DNA from: Lewinellaceae bacterium
GTDB taxonomy: Bacteria; Bacteroidota; Bacteroidia; Chitinophagales; Saprospiraceae
Length of the DNA: 64,000 bases
Reading direction: 5' to 3'
Assembly: GCA_020636325.1 (NCBI GenBank)
Contig: JACJYC010000024.1
Span: forward strand, 1-64,000
Shown here: piece after piece, positions 53,344 through 61,084 of the stretch
Layout: every line of letters begins with the position of its first letter
Position numbering within the stretch: the stretch's first letter is position 1
Made by a program: the position numbers and the translations under genes
Notes under the pieces: model-generated
The model's input: only the letters and a program-made list of their open reading frames with translations
Told to the model about the DNA's origin: nothing
Database searches by the model: none

Positions 53344-53800
53344 TGGAAGAAGAGCTTGAAGGATTGCTTTCTTTTTTGAATCCGGAACCGGACAGGACGC
53401 TCTTTCCTTCACCCATGGTGCAGGCGACATTGAAAACAGCGCCGGATTGGACGATCAATTTGTTGGTGGTGACATCGCCGCTCACGGCGGCGCTTTCACG
53501 GATATTCAGCAATTCGGCTACCTGGATCACGCCTTCGAATTTGCCTTCGATGACGGCGTTCTGGCAGCGAATTTCGCCTTCAACAAAGCCGGTGGGGCCG
53601 ATAATGACCTTGGCATCGCAAAAGAGTTTTCCTTTGATGTTGCCGTCCACCCGGAAATCCGTTTTGCAATGCACGGACCCCTCAACCATGGTTCCCTGAA
53701 CCAGGCTGTTCAAAGCGTGTGTAGTTGACGCCGGCAGAACGGAGCCGTTCTTGCTTTTGTTGGCGCTCTCTTTTGTAGTTTCTTTCCCAAACATATCCAT
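53315..53800 (-). CDS. Bactofilin
   Basis: 161 residues from ATG 53800 (or 53794). Central bactofilin beta-helix: SLVQGTMVEGSVHCKTDFRVDGNIKGKLFCDAKVIIGPTGFVEGEIRCQNAVIEGKFEGVIQVAELLNIRESAAVSGDVTTNKLIVQSGAVFNVACTMG. Flanked by disordered ends. Cytoskeletal polymer of the cell pole or envelope. Its place before atpZ is the usual Bacteroidota order. Confidence 0.93.
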   Translation of the reverse strand: MDMFGKETTKESANKSKNGSVLPASTTHALNSLVQGTMVEGSVHCKTDFRVDGNIKGKLFCDAKVIIGPTGFVEGEIRCQNAVIEGKFEGVIQVAELLNIRESAAVSGDVTTNKLIVQSGAVFNVACTMGEGKSVLSGSGFKKESNPSSSSSNAGKVAEAK

Positions 53801-54072
53801 TTGTTTTAGTTGGCGCAAAGGGGATAACAACGCCGTTATTCACTTATATGCCGGTTAAAACGGCTCAACAATGTTACGTATTTTCTGCGAACGGTGCAAA
53901 TTTCCGAAAAATTCCCGGGGATTAAAAAGATGTGAGCTGTTTGGGTTGCCGGATAGGCTTGCAGCGGAGAGGAAACCGCTCGGGGAGAAATGGAACAGCC
54001 GGCAGTCAGGTGCAGGAGGCGGGCCTGGGTCGGCCCCGTATTTCCTGCCGGAAACTGCCGGCTGCGAGGTGA

Positions 54073-55122
54073 TCAGAAGTTGGGGCAGTAGACCCCGCGG
54101 CGAACAGGGCCGCATATCTTGTAAGTGAGTGCAAATTCAAAACCGCCGTTGGCGTTGCTGGCAGGGCGAAGCGGCGACACGTTGATGTCGTAGCTGAAGC
54201 CGATGCTGAAGCTGTCATAATCAAACCGGGTGGACAGGATGGCTGCATCCGTCAACACGCCGGATTCGATCTTGTTGGAGATCCGGGTCCACAAGCCGAG
54301 CTGGAAAGCCTGATAGTTGAATTTCGACTTGTTGAGCAGGAATTTGAAGCTCGTACCCGCGTTGACCTGGAAAGACGGCCCCTGGCTCATGACGATCACG
54401 CCCGGCACGAGGCCGAACTTGTTGCCCGCCAGGAATTCACCGCCGGCATGAAAGGTGAACCGGCTGTAGAGGTCGTCCACACCGTCGCTGCTGAAGGACT
54501 GGTTGGCCCGGTTAAGGTGGTGGAAAGAACCGCCGAAGTAAAGGCTGTTGTCTTCGTCAAACACCATGAACCACAGCAAGCCGGCTGCCAGGTCGGCAAA
54601 GAGGAAATTGTCCCGGTCAAAGTTTTCCATGGTCGGCAGGTTGGGGTCGTATCCGCCCCGGCCGTCGTGTTGGGTCCCCCAGCGAAGGTTGAGGAAGTCG
54701 ATGCTGCGCTGGGCTACGCCTGCTTCGGCGCCTACGACGAGGTAATTGGCGTCTGTCCGGCCGCCGCCCATCCGCTTGCTGTATGCCATGGACAATTTAC
54801 CGGTAAGGGTGGCGAAATTGGCTTCCCCGGCACGGTCGCCCCAAAAAGTCCCGCCTACGCCGAAATAATCATAACGACCGACCGGAAGGCGCTGGTCATA
54901 GGATACGGAATAGGTACTGAACGCATTGTTCCGCAGGACGCTGGCCCACTGGTTGCGATAATTGGCCGTCAGTCGGATATTGCAGTTCATCACGCCGGTC
55001 ATAGCCGGGTTGAGATTGAGCGGCGACAGATAGAACTGCGAAAAATGGATGTCTTGACCGTGCAAGCCTGTAAGGAACAAAGCCAGCGCGCAAGTCATCA
55101 TCAGGGACTTGAAATTTTTCAT
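54073..55122 (-). CDS. PorP/SprF family type IX secretion protein
   Basis: 349 residues from ATG 55122; signal peptide ends near LHGQ. DIHFSQFYLSPLNLNPAMTGVMNCNIRLTANYRNQWASVLRN is the N-terminal PorP/SprF hallmark. It closes with SIGFSYDINVSPLRPASNANGGFEFALTYKIC as these outer-membrane proteins do. PorP/SprF proteins work with a C-terminal anchored partner in T9SS or gliding. No partner gene is adjacent. Confidence 0.94.
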   Translation of the reverse strand: MKNFKSLMMTCALALFLTGLHGQDIHFSQFYLSPLNLNPAMTGVMNCNIRLTANYRNQWASVLRNNAFSTYSVSYDQRLPVGRYDYFGVGGTFWGDRAGEANFATLTGKLSMAYSKRMGGGRTDANYLVVGAEAGVAQRSIDFLNLRWGTQHDGRGGYDPNLPTMENFDRDNFLFADLAAGLLWFMVFDEDNSLYFGGSFHHLNRANQSFSSDGVDDLYSRFTFHAGGEFLAGNKFGLVPGVIVMSQGPSFQVNAGTSFKFLLNKSKFNYQAFQLGLWTRISNKIESGVLTDAAILSTRFDYDSFSIGFSYDINVSPLRPASNANGGFEFALTYKICGPVRRGVYCPNF

Positions 55123-55470
55123 AATGTTGGTAAAATTGCTTGACAAACAAAACAGTTTTTACGAGCCACAAGTATACAGAATCCCGTTCATATGGCCTGT
55201 ATAAATTTATTGTAAATGACAAAAGGCTGCCAAAAGGCGCAGATGCAATGAAAAGGGTGTCTTTTAAGAGTAGTTAACTTTAACTGAGATGCGGGCATTC
55301 GCTAAAACGCTGCTTGGAGAGGAATTATTTTCCCGGCTCAAAGATAATGGATGTCCTTTAAATGGACAATATCCCGGCTTAAAATAATAACGCCAGGCGC
55401 TATTTTCCTGCAATGCCCGCTCGATGAAACGAGCGCAAAATTGAAAAGTATCCGGTTGCCAGGTTTTCAG
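55123..55470. other. Intergenic region upstream of the PorP gene
   Basis: Contains TATACTTG on the minus strand (55169-55176), a near match to a -7 box for the PorP gene, and a small hairpin GCTCG...CGAGC near 55418. No ORF that I can support. Confidence 0.5.
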
Positions 55471-55503
55471 TCGTAAGCCGTAAGCCGTTAAGTCGTAAGT
55501 GGT
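55471..55503 (-). repeat. ACTTACR heptamer tract (short)
   Basis: GTCGTAAGCCGTAAGCCGTT on plus; on minus ACTTACG-type units, in the direction of the upstream trypsin-like gene. Confidence 0.7.
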
Positions 55504-55544
55504 TGACAACCGCATCCTCCGTAGGTCTTAGCTCCCAAGAGCGG

Positions 55545-55747
55545 CGGCGGCCAGCATCCAGCATCCAGCATCCAGCAACCAGCATCCCCCGTCCGCCATA
55601 GTTCCCCAAGAGCGAAGGCGGGCAGCATCCAGCATCCAGCATCAAACATCCAGCATCCAGCATCCCCCGTCCGCCATAGCTCCCCAAGAGCGAAGGCGGG
55701 CAGCATCAAACATCCAGCATCAAACATCCAGCAACCAGCATCCAGCA
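55545..55747 (-). repeat. Composite 3'-end array, GGATGCTGG type
   Basis: Minus-strand (GGATGCT)n tracts separated by CCGCC...GGCGG hairpin modules near 55546, 55590-55622 and 55668-55700. It begins at the stop codon of the trypsin-like gene, whose TGA opens the first GATGCTGG unit. Confidence 0.9.
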
Positions 55748-56842
55748 TCACCCCTCCTCTCCCTCCTCAAACTTCCACTTCGCGCCATACTCCTCCACCA
55801 GGATATTGTCGTAGTGGTCGGCTTTTTCGAACAGGTTTTTGAACAGCAGCAGGCCGGTTTCCACGTTCAGGTACCGGTCGAAGATGAGCAGGGAAAGGAT
55901 GATGTCCTGTTCCTTGACGCTGAAGGTGAGGCCTTCGAGGTCGTAATTTTGCCGGAGCAGGAATTCATAGATCGGGCCGATATTTTCCTGCGGCAGGGTG
56001 CAAAGGTAGGCGTCGCCGGTGATCAGGCCGGTCCGCTCGTGGTAGGCGATGAAGATCCGCGCGCTGCCCTGGCGGATTTCCCAGGTGTCGGAACCCCGGC
56101 GGGAGAGTTTGACATCGTGCCCCGCTTCGGCCAGCATCCCTTCGATGGTGGCGGCAATGCCGATGGGTTCGTATTCCTCCACCTGACTGGGCAAATGGAT
56201 CATGGAGCCGCAATGGGGGCAATAGCTGCCGTCGGCTTTGTCTTCAAAAACGATATTGGAGCACGAGCGGCAGCGGGTTGCCGTTTTTCCGGTAAAGGCG
56301 CCGAATTGATCCAGCGTCAGGGCCAGGTATTTTGCAGGCAATGAAAAACCTGTATTGTTGCCTTCTTTGACAATAAAGGTATTGACCCCGATGACATTGC
56401 CTTCCTTGTTGACCAGCGGACCGCCGCTGTTGCCCGGATTAAGGGCGGCGTCATTCAGGTAATACTGGATATCGTTGATCTCGTGGGATACGTTGGAAAT
56501 GATCCCCAGCGTGGTGGTGAATTTCAGGCCGAACGGGTGGCCGATGGCCAGAATGGGATCCCCCTCAACGACCGTCGTTTTATTTTCCAGTTGAATCTCA
56601 GGCAATTCGATTCCGGGAGGGACTTCCAGAAAAGCCAGGTCGAACCGCGGATCGCTGTAAATGACGCGGGCCAGCGTCTTTGGGAACAACCTCCCTTTGA
56701 TAACGACTTCCCGGTTGCCGGAAACGACGTGGTCGTTGGTGACGATCAGGTTAGGGCCTTTCAGGTAAAAACCCGTTCCGAGGCTGGCAGGGGTAGCGAT
56801 TTGAATGATGACGTCGCGGTAGCGGTCAATTACTTGCTTCAT
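55748..56842 (-). CDS. Trypsin-like protease / zinc-ribbon / YbjN-like fusion
   Basis: 364 residues and no signal peptide, so cytoplasmic. Residues ~1-185: trypsin-like fold with GTGFYLKGPNLIVTNDHVV (His), RFDLAFLEV (Asp) and LNPGNSGGPLV (Ser), an intact triad. Residues ~189-214: zinc ribbon CRSC...CPHC. Residues ~225-360: a YbjN / type III chaperone-like alpha-beta domain (GIAATIEGMLAEAGHDVKLSRRGSDTWEIRQGSARIFIAYHERTGLITGDAYLCTLPQENIGPIYEFLLRQN). The order and the lack of export signal are unusual for an HtrA-type protease. Role unknown. Confidence 0.82.
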   Translation of the reverse strand: MKQVIDRYRDVIIQIATPASLGTGFYLKGPNLIVTNDHVVSGNREVVIKGRLFPKTLARVIYSDPRFDLAFLEVPPGIELPEIQLENKTTVVEGDPILAIGHPFGLKFTTTLGIISNVSHEINDIQYYLNDAALNPGNSGGPLVNKEGNVIGVNTFIVKEGNNTGFSLPAKYLALTLDQFGAFTGKTATRCRSCSNIVFEDKADGSYCPHCGSMIHLPSQVEEYEPIGIAATIEGMLAEAGHDVKLSRRGSDTWEIRQGSARIFIAYHERTGLITGDAYLCTLPQENIGPIYEFLLRQNYDLEGLTFSVKEQDIILSLLIFDRYLNVETGLLLFKNLFEKADHYDNILVEEYGAKWKFEEGEEG

Positions 56843-56980
56843 TATTCGGTAGCCCGGTTAAAGATATTTTCCCTGGTAGGGTCAGGCAGGGCAAAAATAA
56901 ATTTTTAAGGCGGATTAAAGGGTAAGTTTGACCGAAAAAATGAAGAATGGCGGCGCTTGTCCCGAATCACCTGAACAACT

Positions 56981-57772
56981 TCAACGTTCCAGCTTTTTTC
57001 GGATCCCGTTGAAATAGGCCGGAGCGCCCAGCAACCGGCTGCCGTACCAGGAGAAATATTCGCCGTCCACCAGCAGAATGGATGCTCCCGGGCAGTGATC
57101 GCGGATTTCTTCGAAGTGCTTTTCCCGGAAAGGGTAGGGTTCCGAAGATAAAAATACGGCATCGGGAGCGGCGTCCTGAAGGTCGGTTCCGCTGATTTCC
57201 GGATACCGCATACGGTTTTTGAACGCATTGTCAAACCCCGCCAGCCTAAGCATCTCATCAATAAAGGTATCGGCGGCAGCGGCCATAAAAGGGCTGCGCC
57301 AGATCAGGTAAGCCACCTTCATGCGGTTGAATTCCGGAAAATCAAGGCGGGCAAACGCTTCACCGATCCGACCTGCCAGATCAAGGGCTTCGGCTTCTCT
57401 TCCTGTTATGGCCCCGATACTGCGGATCATGTTCAGCGCGTCGGGCAGGCGCCTTATATCGCTCATCCAGACAGGGTATTTCCCCATCAGGGCCTCGATC
57501 TGCTCCCGGTCGTTTTCCTCCTTGTTGCCGATGATGAGGTCCGGATCCAGTTCGGCTATCCGGTCCAGATGGAGCTGTTTGGTACCCCCGATCCGCCGCT
57601 TGCTGCGAAACCATTTTTCCGGATGAACGCAAAATTTGGTGATCCCCGCCACCTCGTCGTCCAACCCCAGATCCGCCAGCAATTCCGTCTGGCTGGGCAC
57701 CAGGGAAACGATCCTTTCCGGTCGCTCCGGAATCGGGATTCGGCGGCCCATCTGATCTGTGAAAACTGGCAT
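56981..57772 (-). CDS. Helical-backbone metal receptor / BtuF-like binding protein
   Basis: 263 residues from ATG 57772 (MPVFTDQMGRRIPIPERPERIVSLVPSQTELLADLGL); the upstream in-frame extension is array sequence. Fold of periplasmic siderophore/cobalamin-binding proteins: PDLIIGNKEENDREQIEAL, MRYPEISGTDLQDAAPDAVFLSSEPYPF. It has no signal peptide, as in a Bacteroidota subgroup, so it may be cytoplasmic. Ligand not determined. Confidence 0.85.
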   Translation of the reverse strand: MPVFTDQMGRRIPIPERPERIVSLVPSQTELLADLGLDDEVAGITKFCVHPEKWFRSKRRIGGTKQLHLDRIAELDPDLIIGNKEENDREQIEALMGKYPVWMSDIRRLPDALNMIRSIGAITGREAEALDLAGRIGEAFARLDFPEFNRMKVAYLIWRSPFMAAAADTFIDEMLRLAGFDNAFKNRMRYPEISGTDLQDAAPDAVFLSSEPYPFREKHFEEIRDHCPGASILLVDGEYFSWYGSRLLGAPAYFNGIRKKLER

Positions 57773-57844
57773 TTTGTGCGTAATAAATTGTAAGTAGGAG
57801 ATCGGACTTCCGGTGGCGTTCAGCGAATCTTGAGCCCCCGACCT

Positions 57845-57995
57845 CCCCCGTCCGCCATAGCCCCAGGCGACGGCGGGCAGCCTCCACCACGCCTCAGCGT
57901 GGCAGTATCCAGTATCAAGTATCAAGTATCCAGTATCCAGCCTCCAGTATCCAGCCTCCAGTATCCACCACGCCTCAGCGTGGCAGCCTCCAGCC
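57845..57995 (-). repeat. Composite 3'-end array, GGATACTGG type
   Basis: Minus-strand order from the paaC stop: a CCACGCCTCAGCGTGG hairpin (57966-57985), (GGATACTGGAG)n, a second copy of that hairpin (57884-57905), then a CCGCC...GGCGG hairpin (57849-57877). Confidence 0.88.
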
Positions 57996-58754
57996 TCACC
58001 ACTCCAAACCCGGATACGCCCGCTGCAAAAACTGCATTTCCGCCAGAATATATCCCAGGTGTTCGGAATGGCGGCCTTGTTTGCCGCCGGATTGCATCCA
58101 GGTACCGGCTGGTATTTCGAGGGTGGCTTCGGTGAGGATGTCGCGGATATATTTTTCTACAGCCGGTTGAAGGCGTTCAAGGTGAGGGGAGATGCCCGCC
58201 TCTGCCATTTCCCGGTCGAGGTCATCGGGGTTCCACAATTCGCCGGCGTACGTCCAGAGGTCTTCAAGGGCTGTCTGCATGCGCGAACGGCTTTCTTCGG
58301 TACCGTCGCCGAGCCGGATGGTCCATTCCGAGCTGTATTTGCGGTGATAGGCGATTTCTTTCAGCGATTTTTCGGCGATGGCGCGGATCTGCAGGTCGCC
58401 GCTGTTGCAAAGATCCTCGTGGAGGGCGAAGTTCCAGGCGTCAAACAGGAATTGGCGGATGATGGTATGGGCAAAATCGCCGTTGGGTTGTTCGACCAGT
58501 AAGGCGTTGCGGAAGGCGCCGGCATCCCTCAGGAAAGCCAGGTCGTCCTCAGTTTGACCTTTGCCGGCTGTCTGGGCCGCATATTCCAGCCAAAGCCTGG
58601 CTTGTCCGATAAGGTCCAGCGCAATGTTGGTCAGGGCGATATCCTGTTCCAGCACAGGGCCGTGGCCGCACCATTCACCGAGCCGTTGCCCCAGGATGAG
58701 GGCATTGTCGCCCAATCGCAGCAGATAATCATATAAACGCGTAGATGGAACCAT
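57996..58754 (-). CDS. paaC: Phenylacetyl-CoA epoxidase subunit PaaC
   Basis: 252 residues. Ferritin-like structural subunit: LRLGDNALILGQRLGEWCGHGPVLEQDIALTNIALDLIGQARLWLEYAAQ, then FDAWNFALHEDL and IAEKSLKEIAYHRKYSSEWTIRLGDGTEESRSRMQTALEDLW. It pairs with PaaA in the epoxidase of the aerobic phenylacetate pathway. Third gene of paaA-paaB-paaC. Confidence 0.96.
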   Translation of the reverse strand: MVPSTRLYDYLLRLGDNALILGQRLGEWCGHGPVLEQDIALTNIALDLIGQARLWLEYAAQTAGKGQTEDDLAFLRDAGAFRNALLVEQPNGDFAHTIIRQFLFDAWNFALHEDLCNSGDLQIRAIAEKSLKEIAYHRKYSSEWTIRLGDGTEESRSRMQTALEDLWTYAGELWNPDDLDREMAEAGISPHLERLQPAVEKYIRDILTEATLEIPAGTWMQSGGKQGRHSEHLGYILAEMQFLQRAYPGLEW

Positions 58755-58796
58755 GCTGTTCGGTCTGAATATTATTCCAAACGGATCGCGGCGCCA

Positions 58797-59090
58797 CTAG
58801 ATATGGTCAACCTCGTCCGGGAGTTTGTAAAAAGTGGGGTGGCGGTACACCTTGTCATTGGCCGGATCAAAAAACGCCTCTATTTGGTCAGGGCTGGAGG
58901 CAGTAATATGACGGGATTCCACCACCCAAATACTGATCCCTTCGCCGCGGCGGGTATAGACATCGCGGGCGTTTTCAATCGCCATTTGCGCATCGGCTGC
59001 GTGCAAACTGCCGACGTGTTTGTGGCTCAACCCGTTTTTACTTCTGATGAATACTTCCCAAAGCGGCCAGTCTTTTTTCATTTGATTCAT
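58797..59090 (-). CDS. paaB: Phenylacetyl-CoA epoxidase subunit PaaB
   Basis: 97 residues from ATG 59090 (59081 possible). KKDWPLWEVFIRSKNGLSHKHVGSLHAADAQMAIENARDVYTRRGEGISIWVVESRHI is the PaaB pattern. It bridges PaaA/PaaC dimers. 43 bp to paaC, but about 170 bp to paaA, filled by an array. Confidence 0.96.
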   Translation of the reverse strand: MNQMKKDWPLWEVFIRSKNGLSHKHVGSLHAADAQMAIENARDVYTRRGEGISIWVVESRHITASSPDQIEAFFDPANDKVYRHPTFYKLPDEVDHI

Positions 59091-59182
59091 TATTATCGAA
59101 AGATCAAGAAATTTCACCACAACCCCATGTTACCGGGTATTTTTGTCAAACAGGCAAAGATGTGGAGCAGGAGTAACAACAC

Positions 59183-59261
59183 CTTCACCCCCTCTCACCC
59201 TCTCACCCTCTCACTCTCTCACCCCCTCTCACTCTCTCCCTCTCTCTCACTCTCCTCATAA
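59183..59261 (-). repeat. AGGGTGAG/AGAGTGAG array between paaA and paaB
   Basis: CTCACCCT-type octamers on plus, running to the paaA stop; in the direction of paa transcription they read (AGGGTGAG)n. Confidence 0.85.
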
Positions 59262-60215
59262 CTACGCCACCCGAGCCCGTTCTTCCGCCCGTTGCTTCCG
59301 TTTTTCCGCATAGGCCATCGCAGCTTCCCGCACCCAACTCCCTTCCTCGTGGGCTTGTACGCGCGCTTTCAGCCGTTCCCGGTTGCAGGGACCGTTGCCT
59401 TTCACGACGTTCCAGAACTCATCCCAATTGATCGGGCCGAAATCGTAATGGCCTGTTGATTCGTTCCATTTCATATCCGGGTCAGGCACCTGAATGCCGA
59501 GGAAATCGGCCTGAGGCACCGTCATATCCACGAATCTTTGGCGCAGTTCGTCATTAGAGATCCTTTTGATCCGCCATTTCATGGATTGTTCGGAGTGGGT
59601 GGATTCCTTATCGTTGGGGCCGAACATCATCAGGGCGGGCCACCACCAGCGGTTGAGGGCGTCCTGGGCCATGGCTTTCTGTTCATCCGAACCCCGGCAA
59701 AGGGTCAGCATGATCTCATAACCCTGACGTTGGTGGAAGCTTTCTTCCTTGCAGATGCGCACCATAGCCCTGGCGTAAGGCCCGTAGGAACACCGGCAGA
59801 GGGGCACCTGGTTCATGATGGCCGCGCCGTCGACGAGCCAGCCGATGGCGCCGATGTCAGCCCAGGTCAGGGTAGGGTAGTTGAAAATGCTGCTGTATTT
59901 TGCTTGCCCGCTGTGGAGTTGATCCAGCAATTCTTCGCGTTCTACGCCCAGGGTTTCACAAGCGCTGTACAAGTAAAGTCCGTGCCCGGCCTCATCCTGC
60001 ACTTTGGCCAGCAGGGCCGCTTTGCGCCTCAGGTTGGGCGCGCGGGTGATCCAGTTGCCTTCCGGCAGCATCCCGACGATCTCGGAGTGGGCGTGTTGGG
60101 AAATCTGCCGGATGAGGGTCTTGCGGTACGCGTCCGGCATCCAGTCCTTCGGTTCGATTTTCTGGTCGGCATCAATGGTTGCCTGAAAGTATTCCTCCAT
60201 TCGTTCGCGACTCAT
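59262..60215 (-). CDS. paaA: Phenylacetyl-CoA epoxidase catalytic subunit PaaA
   Basis: 317 residues. Di-iron ferritin-like core: RQISQHAHSEIVGMLPEGNWITRAPNLRRKAALLAKVQDEAGHGLYLYSACETLG (E..H and EAGH iron ligands), then VRICKEESFHQRQGYEIML (second E..H). Inserts O2 into phenylacetyl-CoA to form the ring epoxide. A TetR-type palindrome lies 95 bp upstream. The reductase paaE and paaD are not in this window. Confidence 0.97.
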   Translation of the reverse strand: MSRERMEEYFQATIDADQKIEPKDWMPDAYRKTLIRQISQHAHSEIVGMLPEGNWITRAPNLRRKAALLAKVQDEAGHGLYLYSACETLGVEREELLDQLHSGQAKYSSIFNYPTLTWADIGAIGWLVDGAAIMNQVPLCRCSYGPYARAMVRICKEESFHQRQGYEIMLTLCRGSDEQKAMAQDALNRWWWPALMMFGPNDKESTHSEQSMKWRIKRISNDELRQRFVDMTVPQADFLGIQVPDPDMKWNESTGHYDFGPINWDEFWNVVKGNGPCNRERLKARVQAHEEGSWVREAAMAYAEKRKQRAEERARVA

Positions 60216-60309
60216 AAGCAGCTTTTATTGGTCCGAATCCCGGTTTTTTCCCCGGACAATCCTTTTGAACGGCTAAAACCGGTGCAAAGATAAGGCTTTT
60301 TATGATAAA

Positions 60310-60325
60310 ACGAACGTTTGTTCGT
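60310..60325. promoter_or_regulatory. Possible TetR-type operator upstream of paaA
   Basis: ACGAAC-GTTT-GTTCGT: 6-bp inverted repeat, resembling operators of TetR-family repressors of fatty-acid and phenylacetate genes. No tetR gene is visible nearby. Confidence 0.5.
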
Positions 60326-60329
60326 ATGG

Positions 60330-60437
60330 TTCAAACTGGAACGGCGAATTAGCGGAACAGGAGACAAATTCGGTCACTATGATTTCACGGTGATTCGCAA
60401 ACAGGGCGTTGAGAAAGGTATGGAATGGTCCCAATAA
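60330..60437 (+). pseudogene. Possible C-terminal gene fragment
   Basis: A short plus-strand frame ending in GTGDKFGHYDFTVIRKQGVE and a stop looks protein-like (regular strand pattern, ordinary codons), but has no start. No family recognised. Confidence 0.3.
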
Positions 60438-60750
60438 CAGAAATTGGCGCCGGATGTGCAATCCGGGCCGGCCGGCCGGGGTATTTACTAATAAGTCTAT
60501 TGGTTAGTAAGGGTGGGGAAAAAACAGCCCGCCCTTCCGCCACCACTCACGGGTATACGTGCAAGGCCCCTGAAGAGCCTCGGTTCTTTTATTTCCAGCG
60601 CGCTGAATCCAGATTTGAAAGCAATATCCCGGCATAATCCCGGAATATCCATTGGGTTTAGAAGAATGCAAATATAAACTATATTTTTTAATTTTAGAAA
60701 TTAAATCCAAAAAGTTTTTTAAATTCATTCCAAACCCAATGCCGCCGGCA
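60438..60750. other. Intergenic region
   Basis: About 310 bp. Contains an inverted repeat TTACTAA...TTAGTAA near 60487-60512 and AT-rich sequence before the array. No ORF. Confidence 0.5.
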
Positions 60751-61080
60751 ACCAGTATCCAGTATCCAGTATCCAGTCTCCAGTATCCAGTATCCAGTCT
60801 CCAGTATCCAGTCTCCAGTCTCCAGTATCCAGTATCCAGTATCCAGTCCCCAGTCCCCAGTATCCAGTATCCACCACGTCGCAGCATGGCAGCATCCCCC
60901 GTCCGCCATAGCCCTAAAGCAAAGGCGGGCAGCCACCAGTATCCAGTCCCCAGTCCACAGTATCCAGTATCCAGTCCCCAGTATCCAGTATCCAGCCACC
61001 AGTATCTAGTATCCAGTCCCCAGTATCCAGCATCCAGCATCCCCCGCCCCATAGCCCTAAAGCGAAGGCGGGCAGCCACC
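60751..61080 (-). repeat. Composite 3'-end array, GGATACTGG type
   Basis: The longest array of this kind: (CCAGTAT/CCAGTCT)n on plus, interrupted by CCACGTCGCAGCATGG (near 60872-60888) and two CCGCC/GGCGG-type modules (about 60895-60930, 61041-61074). It ends 4 bp from the stop of the aminotransferase gene; in that gene's direction it reads GGATACTGG. Confidence 0.9.
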
Positions 61081-61084
61081 CCCG

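Noticed and set aside
55545..55747. Array as an attI/integron or CRISPR
   Set aside because: Hairpin modules recur but there are no attC-like boundaries, integrase, or unique spacers.
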